DNA of 64,000 nucleotides. Source: Hymenobacter siberiensis (lineage in GTDB: Bacteria > Bacteroidota > Bacteroidia > Cytophagales > Hymenobacteraceae). Below the pieces are notes generated by a model. The model ran no database searches. It saw only the letters and a program-made list of their open reading frames with translations, and was not told where the DNA came from. This document shows positions 27,794-36,257 of the stretch, piece after piece. Location: assembly GCF_018967845.1 (NCBI RefSeq), contig NZ_JAHLZZ010000001.1, positions 4,588,001 through 4,652,000 of the forward strand, written 5' to 3'. The number at the start of each line of letters is the position of its first letter. Within the stretch, counting starts at the first letter, position 1. A program made the translations under genes and the position numbers.

Positions 27794-28840
27794 TTACAGC
27801 GTGGCCATGTCAATCACGAAGCGGTATTTCACGTCGCCTTTCAGCATGCGCTCGTACGACTCGTTGATGTCCTTCATGTCGATGAGCTCGATGTCGGACA
27901 TGATGTTATGCTCGGCGCAGAAGTCCAGCATTTCCTGCGTTTCGGCAATGCCGCCGATGAGCGAGCCGGCAATGCGACGACGCTTACTGATGAGGTTGAA
28001 GGCATGGATGTGCGGTGCCTCTGTGGGCACGCCCAGCAAAATCATGGTGCCATCGCGGCGCAGCAGGTTCACGTAGGTGGCCAGGTCGAGCTGGGCCGAT
28101 ACGGTGTTGATAATGAAGTCGAAGTAGTTGCCTACCGACTTCAGCTGGGCCTCGTCTTTGGTTACCACAAACTTGTGGGCGCCCAGCTCTTTGGCATCGG
28201 CTTCCTTGCCGGGCGAGGTGCTGAGCACCGTTACCTCGGCACCCATGGCGGCGGCGAGCTTCACGGCCATGTGGCCCAGGCCGCCCAGGCCCATCACGCC
28301 CACGCGGTGGCCGGGGCCCACTTTCCACTGGCGCAGGGGCGAGTAGGTGGTGATGCCGGCGCAGAGCAGCGGCGCCACACGGGCCAGGTCCAGCTTCTCG
28401 GATACTTTGAGGGTGTACTTCTCGTCCACCACAATCTGGCTTGAGTAGCCGCCGTAGGTGGGCGCGCCGCTGCCAATCTCGCGGCTGTTGTAGGTACCCA
28501 CCATGCCGGTGGTTTCGCAGTACTGCTCCAGGCCTTCCTGGCAGCTGGGGCAAGTGCGGCACGAGTCCACCATGCAGCCCACGCCAGCCAGGTCGCCTAC
28601 TTTAAAGTTTTTCACGTGGTCGCCCACTTTGCTGATGCGGCCCACAATTTCGTGGCCGGGCACCATCGGGAACATCGAGCCGCCCCACTCGTCGCGCACC
28701 TGGTGCAGGTCGGAGTGGCACACGCCACAAAACTGAATATCAATGAGCACATCGTGCGGGCCTACTTCGCGGCGCTCAAAATCGAAGGGTGCGAGGGGGA
28801 CACTGGGAGCCGGGGCGGCGTAGGCTTTCGTTGGAAGCAT
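27794..28840 (-). CDS. NAD(P)-dependent zinc alcohol dehydrogenase
   Basis: A 348-residue medium-chain dehydrogenase of the cinnamyl-alcohol/YahK group. The catalytic zinc ligands are in CGVCHSD (residues 38-44) and PGHE (61-64). The structural zinc ligands are CxxCxxC...C in CRTCPSCQEGLEQYC. The NADP-binding loop is GLGGLGH. It should reduce aldehydes to alcohols with a broad range. It is monocistronic, ending at a bidirectional terminator. The physiological substrate is not evident. Confidence 0.92.
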   Translation of the reverse strand: MLPTKAYAAPAPSVPLAPFDFERREVGPHDVLIDIQFCGVCHSDLHQVRDEWGGSMFPMVPGHEIVGRISKVGDHVKNFKVGDLAGVGCMVDSCRTCPSCQEGLEQYCETTGMVGTYNSREIGSGAPTYGGYSSQIVVDEKYTLKVSEKLDLARVAPLLCAGITTYSPLRQWKVGPGHRVGVMGLGGLGHMAVKLAAAMGAEVTVLSTSPGKEADAKELGAHKFVVTKDEAQLKSVGNYFDFIINTVSAQLDLATYVNLLRRDGTMILLGVPTEAPHIHAFNLISKRRRIAGSLIGGIAETQEMLDFCAEHNIMSDIELIDMKDINESYERMLKGDVKYRFVIDMATL

Positions 28841-28963
28841 AATTGGGGGTATTGTAAGCGTTAATGGTTAGGGAAATAAGTCGGCACAAAGGCAGTAACG
28901 TAATACGCCCATGGCCTGAATGCCGGAAACCCTGAAGTGTATAACCGGACAGAGCCACTAAAG

Positions 28964-29000
28964 TTTGCGGGGCCGGGCCGAAAGGTGTGGGGTAGCTTTG
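28964..29000 (+). promoter_or_regulatory. Bacteroidota promoter for the DUF3817 gene
   Basis: TTTG at 28964-28967 and TAGCTTTG at 28993-29000. The 25-nt gap is slightly longer than usual. The ATG at 29026 is 25 nt beyond. Confidence 0.5.
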
Positions 29001-29025
29001 CGTTTCCACCCAAACGCACATTGCT

Positions 29026-29331
29026 ATGTCCCTCACGCCCGGTCATCTTTTTCTCACTTCACTGGGCCGCCTGCGGCTGATTGGGTTTCTGGAAGGCATT
29101 TCGTTGCTGGTGTTGCTGGGCATTGCCATGCCCTTAAAATACCTGGCGGGCCAGCCCCTGGCGGTGCGCTACGTGGGTATGGCGCACGGTGTGCTGTTTG
29201 TGGCGTACGTGCTGCTGGTTATTCAGGTGGCCATTGAACGGCGCTGGTCGTTTGGAAAAGCGCTGCTGGCGCTGGCCGTTTCCGTGCTGCCATTCGGCAC
29301 TTTTTGGGCTGAAAAACGGCTGTTCCACTAA
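29026..29331 (+). CDS. DUF3817 family small membrane protein
   Basis: A 101-residue protein with three predicted membrane helices, about residues 17-37 (FLEGISLLVLLGIAMPLKY), 50-70 and 75-95. The motif RLIGFLEGISLLVLLG and the late GTFWAEKRL are typical of DUF3817. Members are integral membrane proteins of unknown role. It stands alone between convergent genes. Confidence 0.85.
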   Translation: MSLTPGHLFLTSLGRLRLIGFLEGISLLVLLGIAMPLKYLAGQPLAVRYVGMAHGVLFVAYVLLVIQVAIERRWSFGKALLALAVSVLPFGTFWAEKRLFH

Positions 29332-29345
29332 AAATTCGCAGCTTG

Positions 29346-30065
29346 TTATCCCGGCCGCGGTGCCCCGGCGGCGGCGGCAGCTGGCGAGCCTTGTGCCAAA
29401 GCCTGGCTCACCAGCTCCCGCATTCGACGCAACGACTCGCGGGCAAACTTGCGCTGGAGTATTCGCCCAAACAGCTTGAAACCCACCCAGTAGAACGGGT
29501 TGCGAATCTGGCCGGACTGCGATACGGCGTGAATGCGAAACTGTACGGCCCCGGTCGGCAGATTTTTGTGAATGGTGAAGTCAATCTGACCGCGCTCGAA
29601 GTGGCCTTCGAGGGTGCGGTAGCCGTAGCCCCACACCCGTTCCGGGTACGAGCCGGCCGGGCCGCTGGGCGTGGGGCGGGCTTCCTCATCGGTGACCTCG
29701 CTCACGCGCACGCCGAAGTAGAAATTGAAGACCAGAAAGTGCGCCCGCAGCACCATAATGCGCTTTTCGAGCGGCATAGTGGGGTCGAAGTAGCCGGTGA
29801 TGAGGTCGGGCGGGGGGAAGGCGTAGCGGCGCAGCACATCCTGGGCGGCGGCGAAGGAGCCGGCAGCCTCGGGTGGGCCGGGGGCTTCGGCGGGCAGGTC
29901 GGTTTCGTAGTCGTCGAGGCGCCAGCCGGTGGCGCTGGTGTGCTCGTTCTGGCGCGAAAAGTCGTAGTTGACCTTGGCGTTGCGGTAGGCATCGAGGCGG
30001 GCGCGGTACTGCTCCCAGGCGGGCGGCTTTGCCGAGGCCGGCACGGCGATAGTTGGGCTACTCAT
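29346..30065 (-). CDS. DUF1990 family protein
   Basis: A 239-residue soluble protein with a DUF1990 domain, seen in VSEVTDEE followed by WGYGYRTLEGHFERGQIDF and the C-terminal SGQIRNPFYWVGFKL. The family has an SRPBCC-like lipid or ligand-binding appearance, but no reaction is known. It overlaps its upstream neighbour by 8 nt, so the two are translated together. The two share the TLEGHxExGxIxF motif and may work as a pair. Confidence 0.8.
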   Translation of the reverse strand: MSSPTIAVPASAKPPAWEQYRARLDAYRNAKVNYDFSRQNEHTSATGWRLDDYETDLPAEAPGPPEAAGSFAAAQDVLRRYAFPPPDLITGYFDPTMPLEKRIMVLRAHFLVFNFYFGVRVSEVTDEEARPTPSGPAGSYPERVWGYGYRTLEGHFERGQIDFTIHKNLPTGAVQFRIHAVSQSGQIRNPFYWVGFKLFGRILQRKFARESLRRMRELVSQALAQGSPAAAAAGAPRPG

Positions 30066-30636
30066 GGCGGGTGTGATGAACGTGGCTGGCTTCGTCGTGC
30101 CGGAAGGTTTCGACTACTACGTCGGCCAGGGCGTGGCCGCCGCTGGCCGCCGCCACGCGCCGGCAGAATTCGACCCAGGAGGCTTCCTGCATCAGCTTGC
30201 CGCCGCCCAGGGTGTCGTAGGCGAAAGCCACCAGCCCATCGCGCGAGCGGGCCGAGGAACGGATTTCGAACCGCAGCACGTCGGGCGACTCGTCCAGATA
30301 GTGGGCTTCGAAACGAATACGGCCGGCCTCGGGGTGGCCTTCGAGCGTGATGAATTCGAAGTAAGTGGCACCGACATCGGTGACGCGCACGCTGCCGTTC
30401 CAGGGGCCGCGAATGGTGATATGGAATTCGTCGCCGGTCTTAATGGGGCCCGCGTCGCCGGTTGTCTTTTCGAAATCGGCGAGTGCCTCGGGCGAGAAGC
30501 GGGGCACATCGGCCTGCACCTCGGCCATAAGCTGAGCGGGTGAATGCCGCGCCCGCTGCACGTCAATAAAGTAGCGGCGCTCCAGTAGCGGGCCGGAGCC
30601 GGTAGAAGCGGGTTGTTCGGGAGGGGAATCAGACAT
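30058..30636 (-). CDS. DUF1990-like protein, partner of the next gene
   Basis: A 192-residue soluble protein sharing the motif FITLEGHPEAGRIRFEAHYL with the adjacent DUF1990 protein. No signal peptide or catalytic motif is visible. The ATG at 30636 (MSDSPPEQP) is chosen over a TTG two codons upstream. It is first in a two-gene operon with divergent transcription from the endonuclease V gene. Confidence 0.72.
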   Translation of the reverse strand: MSDSPPEQPASTGSGPLLERRYFIDVQRARHSPAQLMAEVQADVPRFSPEALADFEKTTGDAGPIKTGDEFHITIRGPWNGSVRVTDVGATYFEFITLEGHPEAGRIRFEAHYLDESPDVLRFEIRSSARSRDGLVAFAYDTLGGGKLMQEASWVEFCRRVAAASGGHALADVVVETFRHDEASHVHHTRHE

Positions 30637-30759
30637 GGCCAACGAAGAAACGTATGGCCTTCATACGCCCCATGCCGCCGCAGGATGCTAAGGTTGAGCT
30701 ATTCGGGGCCACAATGCTGCCTTTTCCTCAGCTCAGAATTCAACGCTCATACCCGCCAA

Positions 30760-31449
30760 ATGGCTTACTACCGCCCGCCCGGCCCTCCCCCCGACCCCGC
30801 CCTCGTGCGCAGCCTCACCGAGCAACAGCACGAAATGCGCCAGCGCGTGCGCGCCGAGCTCCTGCCCCGGGAGCCACACCTCATCGCCAGCTGCGACTCC
30901 TCATTCCCCACGCCCGACACCATTCTATCGGTGTTCGTAGTCCTGAAATTTCCTTCGCTGGAGCTGGTAGAGAAAGTGTACAGCTACGGGCCCGTAGACA
31001 TGCCCTACGTGCCCGGCTTCCTCTCCTTCCGCGAGGCGCCGAACGTGATTCACGCCTTCGCCAAGCTGGAGAACAAGCCCGATGTGATTATGGTCGACGG
31101 CCACGGCATTGCGCACCCGCGCCGCATGGGCATTGCCGCGCACCTGGGCGTGCTGCTCGACATGCCCACCTTCGGCGTGGCCAAGAATAAGCTGACGGGC
31201 ATTTTTCAGGAGCCCGGTATCGAGCGCGGCAACATTGAGCCGCTGCTCGATGCGAAATCCGGTGAGCTCATCGGCGAGGTTATTCGCAGCAAGGACAAGG
31301 TGCTGCCGCTGTTCGTGAGCCCCGGCCACCGCTGCGACCAAGCCACCGCTACCCGCCTCACCCTGGCATGCTTGAAAGGCTACAAATTACCGGAGCCTAC
31401 CCGTTTGGCCGATTATTGGGCCGAGCAGTTTAAGAAAGAGGTGCGGTAG
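30760..31449 (+). CDS. nfi: Endonuclease V (deoxyinosine 3' endonuclease)
   Basis: A 229-residue protein that nicks DNA one base beyond hypoxanthine, the product of adenine deamination. Catalytic acids appear in SCDSSFP (about residue 46), FLSFREAP (about 90) and VDGHGIAHPRRMGIAAHLG (about 110), the strongest family motif. The ATG at 30760 (MAYYRPPG) is preferred to in-frame starts upstream because the extra residues are not conserved-looking. Length matches the family (about 225). Confidence 0.93.
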   Translation: MAYYRPPGPPPDPALVRSLTEQQHEMRQRVRAELLPREPHLIASCDSSFPTPDTILSVFVVLKFPSLELVEKVYSYGPVDMPYVPGFLSFREAPNVIHAFAKLENKPDVIMVDGHGIAHPRRMGIAAHLGVLLDMPTFGVAKNKLTGIFQEPGIERGNIEPLLDAKSGELIGEVIRSKDKVLPLFVSPGHRCDQATATRLTLACLKGYKLPEPTRLADYWAEQFKKEVR

Positions 31450-31463
31450 TTTTTCGCACAGAG

Positions 31464-32366
31464 TTAACGAGAGGGCAAAGAGCGTTTCACCGAGGTGAAG
31501 GCCTGTTGGAGCGTCGGCAATGTGGCAGCAGCCTCTGCCGGGAGCTTCAGCAGCTGCGCCACGGCCTGGAATACGGCTTGCTTTCCTTGCTCCTGAGCCA
31601 GAATACCCGCATCCAGCGGCAGCTGCTGCGACTTAGAGAGCTTCTGGCCGGCCGCATCGGTCATCAGCGAATGATGAAAAAAATGCACCTGTGTTCTATT
31701 AAAAGCAGTTGTTTCCGAGAGCTGCACGGCCAGCCAAAGCTGCGCGGCAGAGCTGGCTTGCAGGTCCAGCCCGCGCACAATCAGGTTGGTACCGAGGCGT
31801 AAATCATCGACTACTGAAGCCACCTGGTACGCGGCTACGCCGTCCTTTTTGCGAACCACAAAATCCGGCATTAGCGCGCCGAGCGGCACACTGATTTCGC
31901 CCTGCCAACCATCGGCAAACTGAATTTCAGTACCAGCCGGCACCTGCGCCCGCCACGCCGCGCCGGGCGTTTCGAGCGAAACCGGGGCTTCGGGGCCGCC
32001 GGTGCGGGTGCGCTGGCTGGCCTGCACCAAACCGGGCTGCTGCGCCAGCCGGCGCAGCACGCGGTTGTAGTCGGGCAGGTGCAACAGCTGCGAATGGTGG
32101 CGCAGGAAATTGTCGGGGCCACTGGGGCCGTGGTCGTAGTCAATCCCTAGCCAGTCGATTACGCGGAAGATATTATCCAGGTAGGCGGGGCGCAGACGGG
32201 CGCGGTCCAGGTCGTCGATTCTCAGGTGCAGCGTGCCGCCGGCCCTGCCGGGTACGACCTGCCGCGTGAGCAGCCAGGTGAGCACGAAGTTCACGGCGTT
32301 GCCGAGGTGCAGGAAGCCGCTGGGCGTGGGCGCGAGGCGCGAAACAACGGGCGAGTGGTCAGACAT
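31464..32366 (-). CDS. GluQ-like glutamyl-tRNA synthetase paralogue
   Basis: A 300-residue catalytic-core-only class I synthetase: HIGH-type motif PTPSGFLHLGN (residues 13-23) and KMSKS-type KLSKS (about 252-256). There is no anticodon-binding domain, as in GluQ/YadB, which attaches Glu to queuosine in tRNA-Asp. The zinc-binding cysteines of GluQ are absent: the matching stretch reads QASQRTR. The exact substrate is therefore uncertain. Confidence 0.82.
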   Translation of the reverse strand: MSDHSPVVSRLAPTPSGFLHLGNAVNFVLTWLLTRQVVPGRAGGTLHLRIDDLDRARLRPAYLDNIFRVIDWLGIDYDHGPSGPDNFLRHHSQLLHLPDYNRVLRRLAQQPGLVQASQRTRTGGPEAPVSLETPGAAWRAQVPAGTEIQFADGWQGEISVPLGALMPDFVVRKKDGVAAYQVASVVDDLRLGTNLIVRGLDLQASSAAQLWLAVQLSETTAFNRTQVHFFHHSLMTDAAGQKLSKSQQLPLDAGILAQEQGKQAVFQAVAQLLKLPAEAAATLPTLQQAFTSVKRSLPSR

Positions 32367-32384
32367 CTTTGGCAGTAATTGGCG

Positions 32385-32777
32385 CTACAGATTCCAGACC
32401 GCCTGTTGCAGCACCACGCGGTAGCCGTCGGGGTCTTCAAAAGTACGGCCCTGCTGGTCCCAATACGGATTATATGCTGGCACGGGCGCGAAGCCGGCGG
32501 CCAGCATCCGCTGCACGGCGGGCGGCCATTCGGCGGCATCGGGCAGGTAGAACACCAGCAGGTTGTCGGCCGTGGGAGCGCGGCCCACGGCGTGCCCCGG
32601 CTGGTGCGTGAACTCCAGATGGTACGGCGCGTGCGGGTGGTCCAGCATCACGCCGTCGAATCCGTTGTGGGCGGTGAAGGATGTGAGTACCTGCAAGCCG
32701 AGGCCATCGCAGTAGAAACGCAGCAGGGCCGGCAGGTTGTCGGTGGGCCGAACCACGCGCAGCATGGGTATTGTCAT
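32385..32777 (-). CDS. VOC family (glyoxalase/bleomycin resistance-like) protein
   Basis: A 130-residue protein with one vicinal-oxygen-chelate domain: LRVVRPTDNLPALLRFYCDG at the start and TFEDPDGYRVVLQQ near the end. Possible metal ligands are His and Glu in YHLEF and the late Asp-Pro-Asp region. The reaction is unknown. The ATG at 32777 is preferred to a longer frame starting at 32864, whose extra residues are not typical. Confidence 0.85.
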   Translation of the reverse strand: MTIPMLRVVRPTDNLPALLRFYCDGLGLQVLTSFTAHNGFDGVMLDHPHAPYHLEFTHQPGHAVGRAPTADNLLVFYLPDAAEWPPAVQRMLAAGFAPVPAYNPYWDQQGRTFEDPDGYRVVLQQAVWNL

Positions 32778-32892
32778 GAGGGGAAGGTTGTGAACGGCAA
32801 AGTTGGCGGCCAACGGGTACAGGCGCCCCAGCCGTAAAGTGGCCCGCCAGTAGAAGTTGCACAAAAACGGTGGTGCCTTCCTACTCCGTGCG

Positions 32893-32900
32893 TAAGTTTG
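32893..32900 (+). promoter_or_regulatory. Bacteroidota -7 box before nuoM
   Basis: TAAGTTTG, 56 nt before the nuoM start. No well-placed -33 TTG is visible. It suggests that nuoM may be transcribed from its own promoter. Confidence 0.35.
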
Positions 32901-32955
32901 CGGTCAATTTGCGGGTGGGTTCCCCCACCCTGCAACGCGCCCAACCCGCCTGCTG

Positions 32956-34422
32956 ATGCTGACTGCTGTACTGCTTTTTCTCCCTTTAGCCGCCGCCCTG
33001 CTGCTGCTAGTCGTTAAGGGAGCCGCCGCCCGCGCCCTTGCCTTCGGGGCCTCGCTCCTCGAATTCGTTGTCGCCGCCTACGTCACGTTCGACTTCACCC
33101 GCCACGGCTCAACTGCCTACAACCTCGATTACCGCTGGATTGCCTCGGCCGGCATCAACTTCCATATCGGGCTCGATGGCCTGAGCCTGTTGATGGTGCT
33201 GCTCACCACGTTCCTGGTTCCGCTCATTCTGCTGAGCGCTTTCAAGCGCGATTACGACAACCCGTCCACGTTCTACGCCCTCGTGCTGTTTATGCAAACG
33301 GGCCTGCTCGGCGTGTTCGTTTCGCTCGATGCCTTCCTGTTCTACTTCTTCTGGGAAGTGGCCCTCATTCCGATTTACCTGCTGGCGGGTGCCTGGGGCG
33401 GCGAGCGCCGCATTGCCGTCACCCTCAAGTTTTTCCTCTATACCGTGGTGGGCTCACTGCTGATGCTGGCTGGCTTCGTGTACCTCTACCAGCAAACCGG
33501 CCCCGCCGCCGGCTCGCTGGCCCAGCACTCCTCGGAGCTCACCGCTTTCTACAGCCTGAAGCTCAGCGCCGCCGAGCAGTCGTGGCTGTTCTGGCTGATT
33601 TTCGCCGCCTTTGCCGTGAAGATGCCCATCTTCCCCTTCCACACCTGGCAGCCCGACACCTACACCGAAGCCCCCGCCCCCGCCACCATGCTGCTCTCGG
33701 GCATCATGCTGAAAATGGGCATCTACGGCACCCTGCGCTGGTTGCTGCCCGTGGTGCCGCTCGGCGTGAGCCAGTGGCAGAAGCCGGTTATCATCCTCTC
33801 CGTCATTGGCATTATCTACGGGGCCATCATCGCCATTCGGCAGCGCGACGTGAAGCGCCTCATCGCCTACTCGTCCCTTAGCCACGTTGGATTGATGGCG
33901 GCCGGCGTGTTCTCGCTCACCCAAATCGGCCTGCAAGGCGCAGTGGTTCAGATGCTGGCCCACGGCGTGAACGTGGTCGGCATGTTCTTCATTGCCGATG
34001 CCATTGAGCGCCGCACCGGCACCCGCTACATCCCCGACCTGGGCGGCCTCACGCGCCGCACGCCCATCCTCTCAGTTTGCTTCCTGATAATGCTGTTGAG
34101 CACGGTGGCCCTGCCCCTCACGGGCGGCTTTGTGGGTGAATTCCTGCTGCTGGCCGGCGTGTACGAATACAACGCCTGGGTGGGCGCGGTGGCCGGCCTC
34201 ACCATCATTTTCTCGGCCGTGTACCTGCTGCGCATGTTCCAGCGCGTGATGCTCGGCCCGGATTCATCGTTCTCCGAAACCATTACCGACCTCACCGGCG
34301 GCGAGTTGCTGGTGCTGGTGCCGCTCATTGTGCTGGTGTTCTGGATTGGCCTGTTCCCCAACACCTTCCTGCACATCTCCGAGCCGGCCGTCACAAATAT
34401 CCTGGCGCTGGTCGGGCGCTAA
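32956..34422 (+). CDS. nuoM: NADH-quinone oxidoreductase subunit M
   Basis: A 488-residue proton-pumping subunit of complex I with about 14 membrane helices. The conserved Glu in FYFFWEVALIPIYLL (about residue 138), the Lys in FAVKMPIFPFHTWQPD (about 222) and the broken-helix region KRLIAYSSLSHVGLM are present. Antiporter-like subunits N and M follow each other here (nuoN at 34615). nuoL and the peripheral subunits are not upstream. Instead an oppositely oriented VOC gene lies there. Confidence 0.97.
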   Translation: MLTAVLLFLPLAAALLLLVVKGAAARALAFGASLLEFVVAAYVTFDFTRHGSTAYNLDYRWIASAGINFHIGLDGLSLLMVLLTTFLVPLILLSAFKRDYDNPSTFYALVLFMQTGLLGVFVSLDAFLFYFFWEVALIPIYLLAGAWGGERRIAVTLKFFLYTVVGSLLMLAGFVYLYQQTGPAAGSLAQHSSELTAFYSLKLSAAEQSWLFWLIFAAFAVKMPIFPFHTWQPDTYTEAPAPATMLLSGIMLKMGIYGTLRWLLPVVPLGVSQWQKPVIILSVIGIIYGAIIAIRQRDVKRLIAYSSLSHVGLMAAGVFSLTQIGLQGAVVQMLAHGVNVVGMFFIADAIERRTGTRYIPDLGGLTRRTPILSVCFLIMLLSTVALPLTGGFVGEFLLLAGVYEYNAWVGAVAGLTIIFSAVYLLRMFQRVMLGPDSSFSETITDLTGGELLVLVPLIVLVFWIGLFPNTFLHISEPAVTNILALVGR

Positions 34423-34427
34423 CGGGA

Positions 34428-34600
34428 CGCCTCACCCCCGGCCCCTCTCCGCAGGAGAGGGGAGCTTGTCAAAACAACGATTCTAATCAAAGCCGGGGCT
34501 AACAATCCTGCTTCCAGACTGCTAAGTTTCCCCTAAATAAAAGCCCCCAACGTCGCCTGGCTCCCCCTCTCCCACGGAGAGGGGGCCGGGGGGTGAGGCG
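34428..34600. repeat. Inverted repeat between nuoM and nuoN
   Basis: CGCCTCACCCCCGGCCCCTC at 34428 on is repeated in inverted form at 34576-34600. Each arm has its own hairpin (CCCCTCTCC...GGAGAGGGG). The element starts 6 nt after the nuoM stop and ends 15 nt before nuoN, filling the intergenic space. Confidence 0.8.
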
Positions 34601-34614
34601 AACGCCAGAACAAC

Positions 34615-36015
34615 ATGACTTCCATCATTCTCCTCTCCGTCTTCGGCATTCTCAACCTGTTCTTGGGCTTTCTGCGCTCGAATAAGGTGCTGCTGCCCGG
34701 CGCCATGCTGCTGTTGCTGGCCGTGTTCGGGGCCAACTACGCCGACTGGAACGTGGCGCACGCGCCCTACTTCAACAACATGCTGGTGGTGGACAACTAC
34801 ACGGTAGCCTTCACGGGCATCGTGCTACTCACCACCATTCTGCTGCTGCCCTTCTCGCGCAGCTACGTGGTATCGGGCGAGCCCAACCTGGCCGAATACT
34901 ACGCCCTGCTACTCTTCTCGCTGGTGGGAGCCATCATGATGATTGGCTACGACCACCTCATCATGCTCTTCGTGGGCATTGAAATCCTAAGCATCAGCAT
35001 GTACGTGCTGGCCGGCAGCAACAAGCGCGACTCCCGCAGCAACGAAGCCGCCCTGAAATACTTCCTGATGGGCGCGTTTGCCACCGGTATCCTGCTCTTC
35101 GGCATTGCGCTACTGTATGGCGCTACCGGCACCTTCGCCCTCTCGCAGCTGGGCGCGGCCGTAGCCAACCCTGCCAACGCCAGCCTGCAGCCGATGCTTT
35201 ACATCGGTATTCTGATGATGATTATCGGCATCGGCTTCAAGGTATCGGCCGCGCCGTTCCACTTCTGGACGCCCGACGTGTACGAGGGCACGCCCACGTT
35301 CTTCACCGCCTTCATGAGTACGGTGGTGAAAACGGCTGGTTTCGCCGCCTTCCTCAAGCTGCTGGCGGTGGCCCTACCCGCCGCTCAGGGCTTCTGGATG
35401 CCCACCATTCAGGCCATGTGCGCCCTCACGCTGCTCCTCGGCAACGTAGGCGCGGCGGCCCAAACCAACACCAAGCGCATGCTGGCCTACTCCAGCGTGA
35501 GCCACGCCGGCTACTTGCTCATCGGCCTCGTGGCCAGCAAGGGCATGCTGACTGGCGATGCCGCCAGCGGCATTTTCTTCTACTCGCTGGCTTATTCTAT
35601 TGCTACGGTAGCCGCCTTCGGCGTACTGAAACTGGTGGCCGAACACCGCCAGGACGACTCCTACGCCGGCCTCAATGGCTTGGGCAAAACCAACCCGCTG
35701 CTGGCCTTCGTGATGACGGTGGCCATGCTTTCGCTGGCTGGCATTCCGCTCACGGGCGGCTTTTTTGGCAAGTTTTTCCTGCTGGCGGCGGCCGTGGGCC
35801 AGGGCTATATCGGCCTCGTGGTATTCGCGGTTATCATGAGCATGGTGGGCCTGTACTACTACCTGCGGCCCATTATCGCCATGTACATGCAGCCCGCCCC
35901 CGAGGGTGCCACGCCGGTGCCGGTCGATGGTATTCAGACCGTGACGATGGTGGTGCTGGCGCTACTGACTATTGCGCTGGGCGTGGTACCGGGCTTTATG
36001 AGTGGGATTTTGTAA
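34615..36015 (+). CDS. nuoN: NADH-quinone oxidoreductase subunit N
   Basis: A 466-residue membrane subunit of complex I with about 14 helices. Visible signatures are LIMLFVGIEILSISMYVLAG (about residues 119-138), FKVSAAPFHFWTPDVYEG, and KRMLAYSSVSHAGYLLIGL. It works with nuoM in proton translocation. The ATG at 34615 is 192 nt after nuoM, separated by an inverted repeat that might affect read-through. Confidence 0.97.
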   Translation: MTSIILLSVFGILNLFLGFLRSNKVLLPGAMLLLLAVFGANYADWNVAHAPYFNNMLVVDNYTVAFTGIVLLTTILLLPFSRSYVVSGEPNLAEYYALLLFSLVGAIMMIGYDHLIMLFVGIEILSISMYVLAGSNKRDSRSNEAALKYFLMGAFATGILLFGIALLYGATGTFALSQLGAAVANPANASLQPMLYIGILMMIIGIGFKVSAAPFHFWTPDVYEGTPTFFTAFMSTVVKTAGFAAFLKLLAVALPAAQGFWMPTIQAMCALTLLLGNVGAAAQTNTKRMLAYSSVSHAGYLLIGLVASKGMLTGDAASGIFFYSLAYSIATVAAFGVLKLVAEHRQDDSYAGLNGLGKTNPLLAFVMTVAMLSLAGIPLTGGFFGKFFLLAAAVGQGYIGLVVFAVIMSMVGLYYYLRPIIAMYMQPAPEGATPVPVDGIQTVTMVVLALLTIALGVVPGFMSGIL

Positions 36016-36030
36016 AAATCTTCTTTGCGT

Positions 36031-36072
36031 ATAAGCAGAAAAAGCAGCCTAATGGGCTGCTTTTTCTGCTTA
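36031..36072 (+). terminator. Intrinsic terminator of nuoN
   Basis: A 19-bp stem beginning ATAAGCAGAAAAAGCAGCC with a very short loop, 15 nt after the nuoN stop. It has a T run inside the 3' arm. Confidence 0.82.
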
Positions 36073-36102
36073 TTTGACTCTCCGCCAATCGGCTTTCGCT
36101 AT

Positions 36103-36256
36103 GAAGCTGTTTGGAAAGTCAGCCCAAAGTCGCGGCAACCGGTCCGACCGCTCTAGGTGGTATGACCGGTTGCCGCGAGAACGGCGCCAGTGCTTATGGG
36201 GCCGATGCCAACGACAACCGGTCGGACCGGCGCAACCCGATTTTCTAAACAGCTTC
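36103..36256. repeat. MITE-like element, GCTGTTTAGAAAGT ends, different core
   Basis: Outer repeats GAAGCTGTTTGGAAAGT (36103-36119) and the complement of GAAGCTGTTTAGAAAA (36241-36256) match the ends of the 5614-5710 element. The core differs: it has a 14-bp palindrome CGCGGCAACCGGTC (36131-36144 and 36164-36177) and a further CAACCGGTCGGACCGG motif. Its right end lies one base before the ATG of the dipeptidase gene. Confidence 0.78.
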
Positions 36257-36257
36257 T

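Noticed and set aside
27701..28076. The end of the 804-codon frame of the delta-60 gene
   Set aside because: It passes the terminator and runs antisense to alcohol dehydrogenase; it exists only because of the missing base near 27495.
29343..30350. A 335-codon frame opposite the DUF1990 genes
   Set aside because: Low-complexity translation, no domain, and both DUF1990 genes match known motifs on the other strand.
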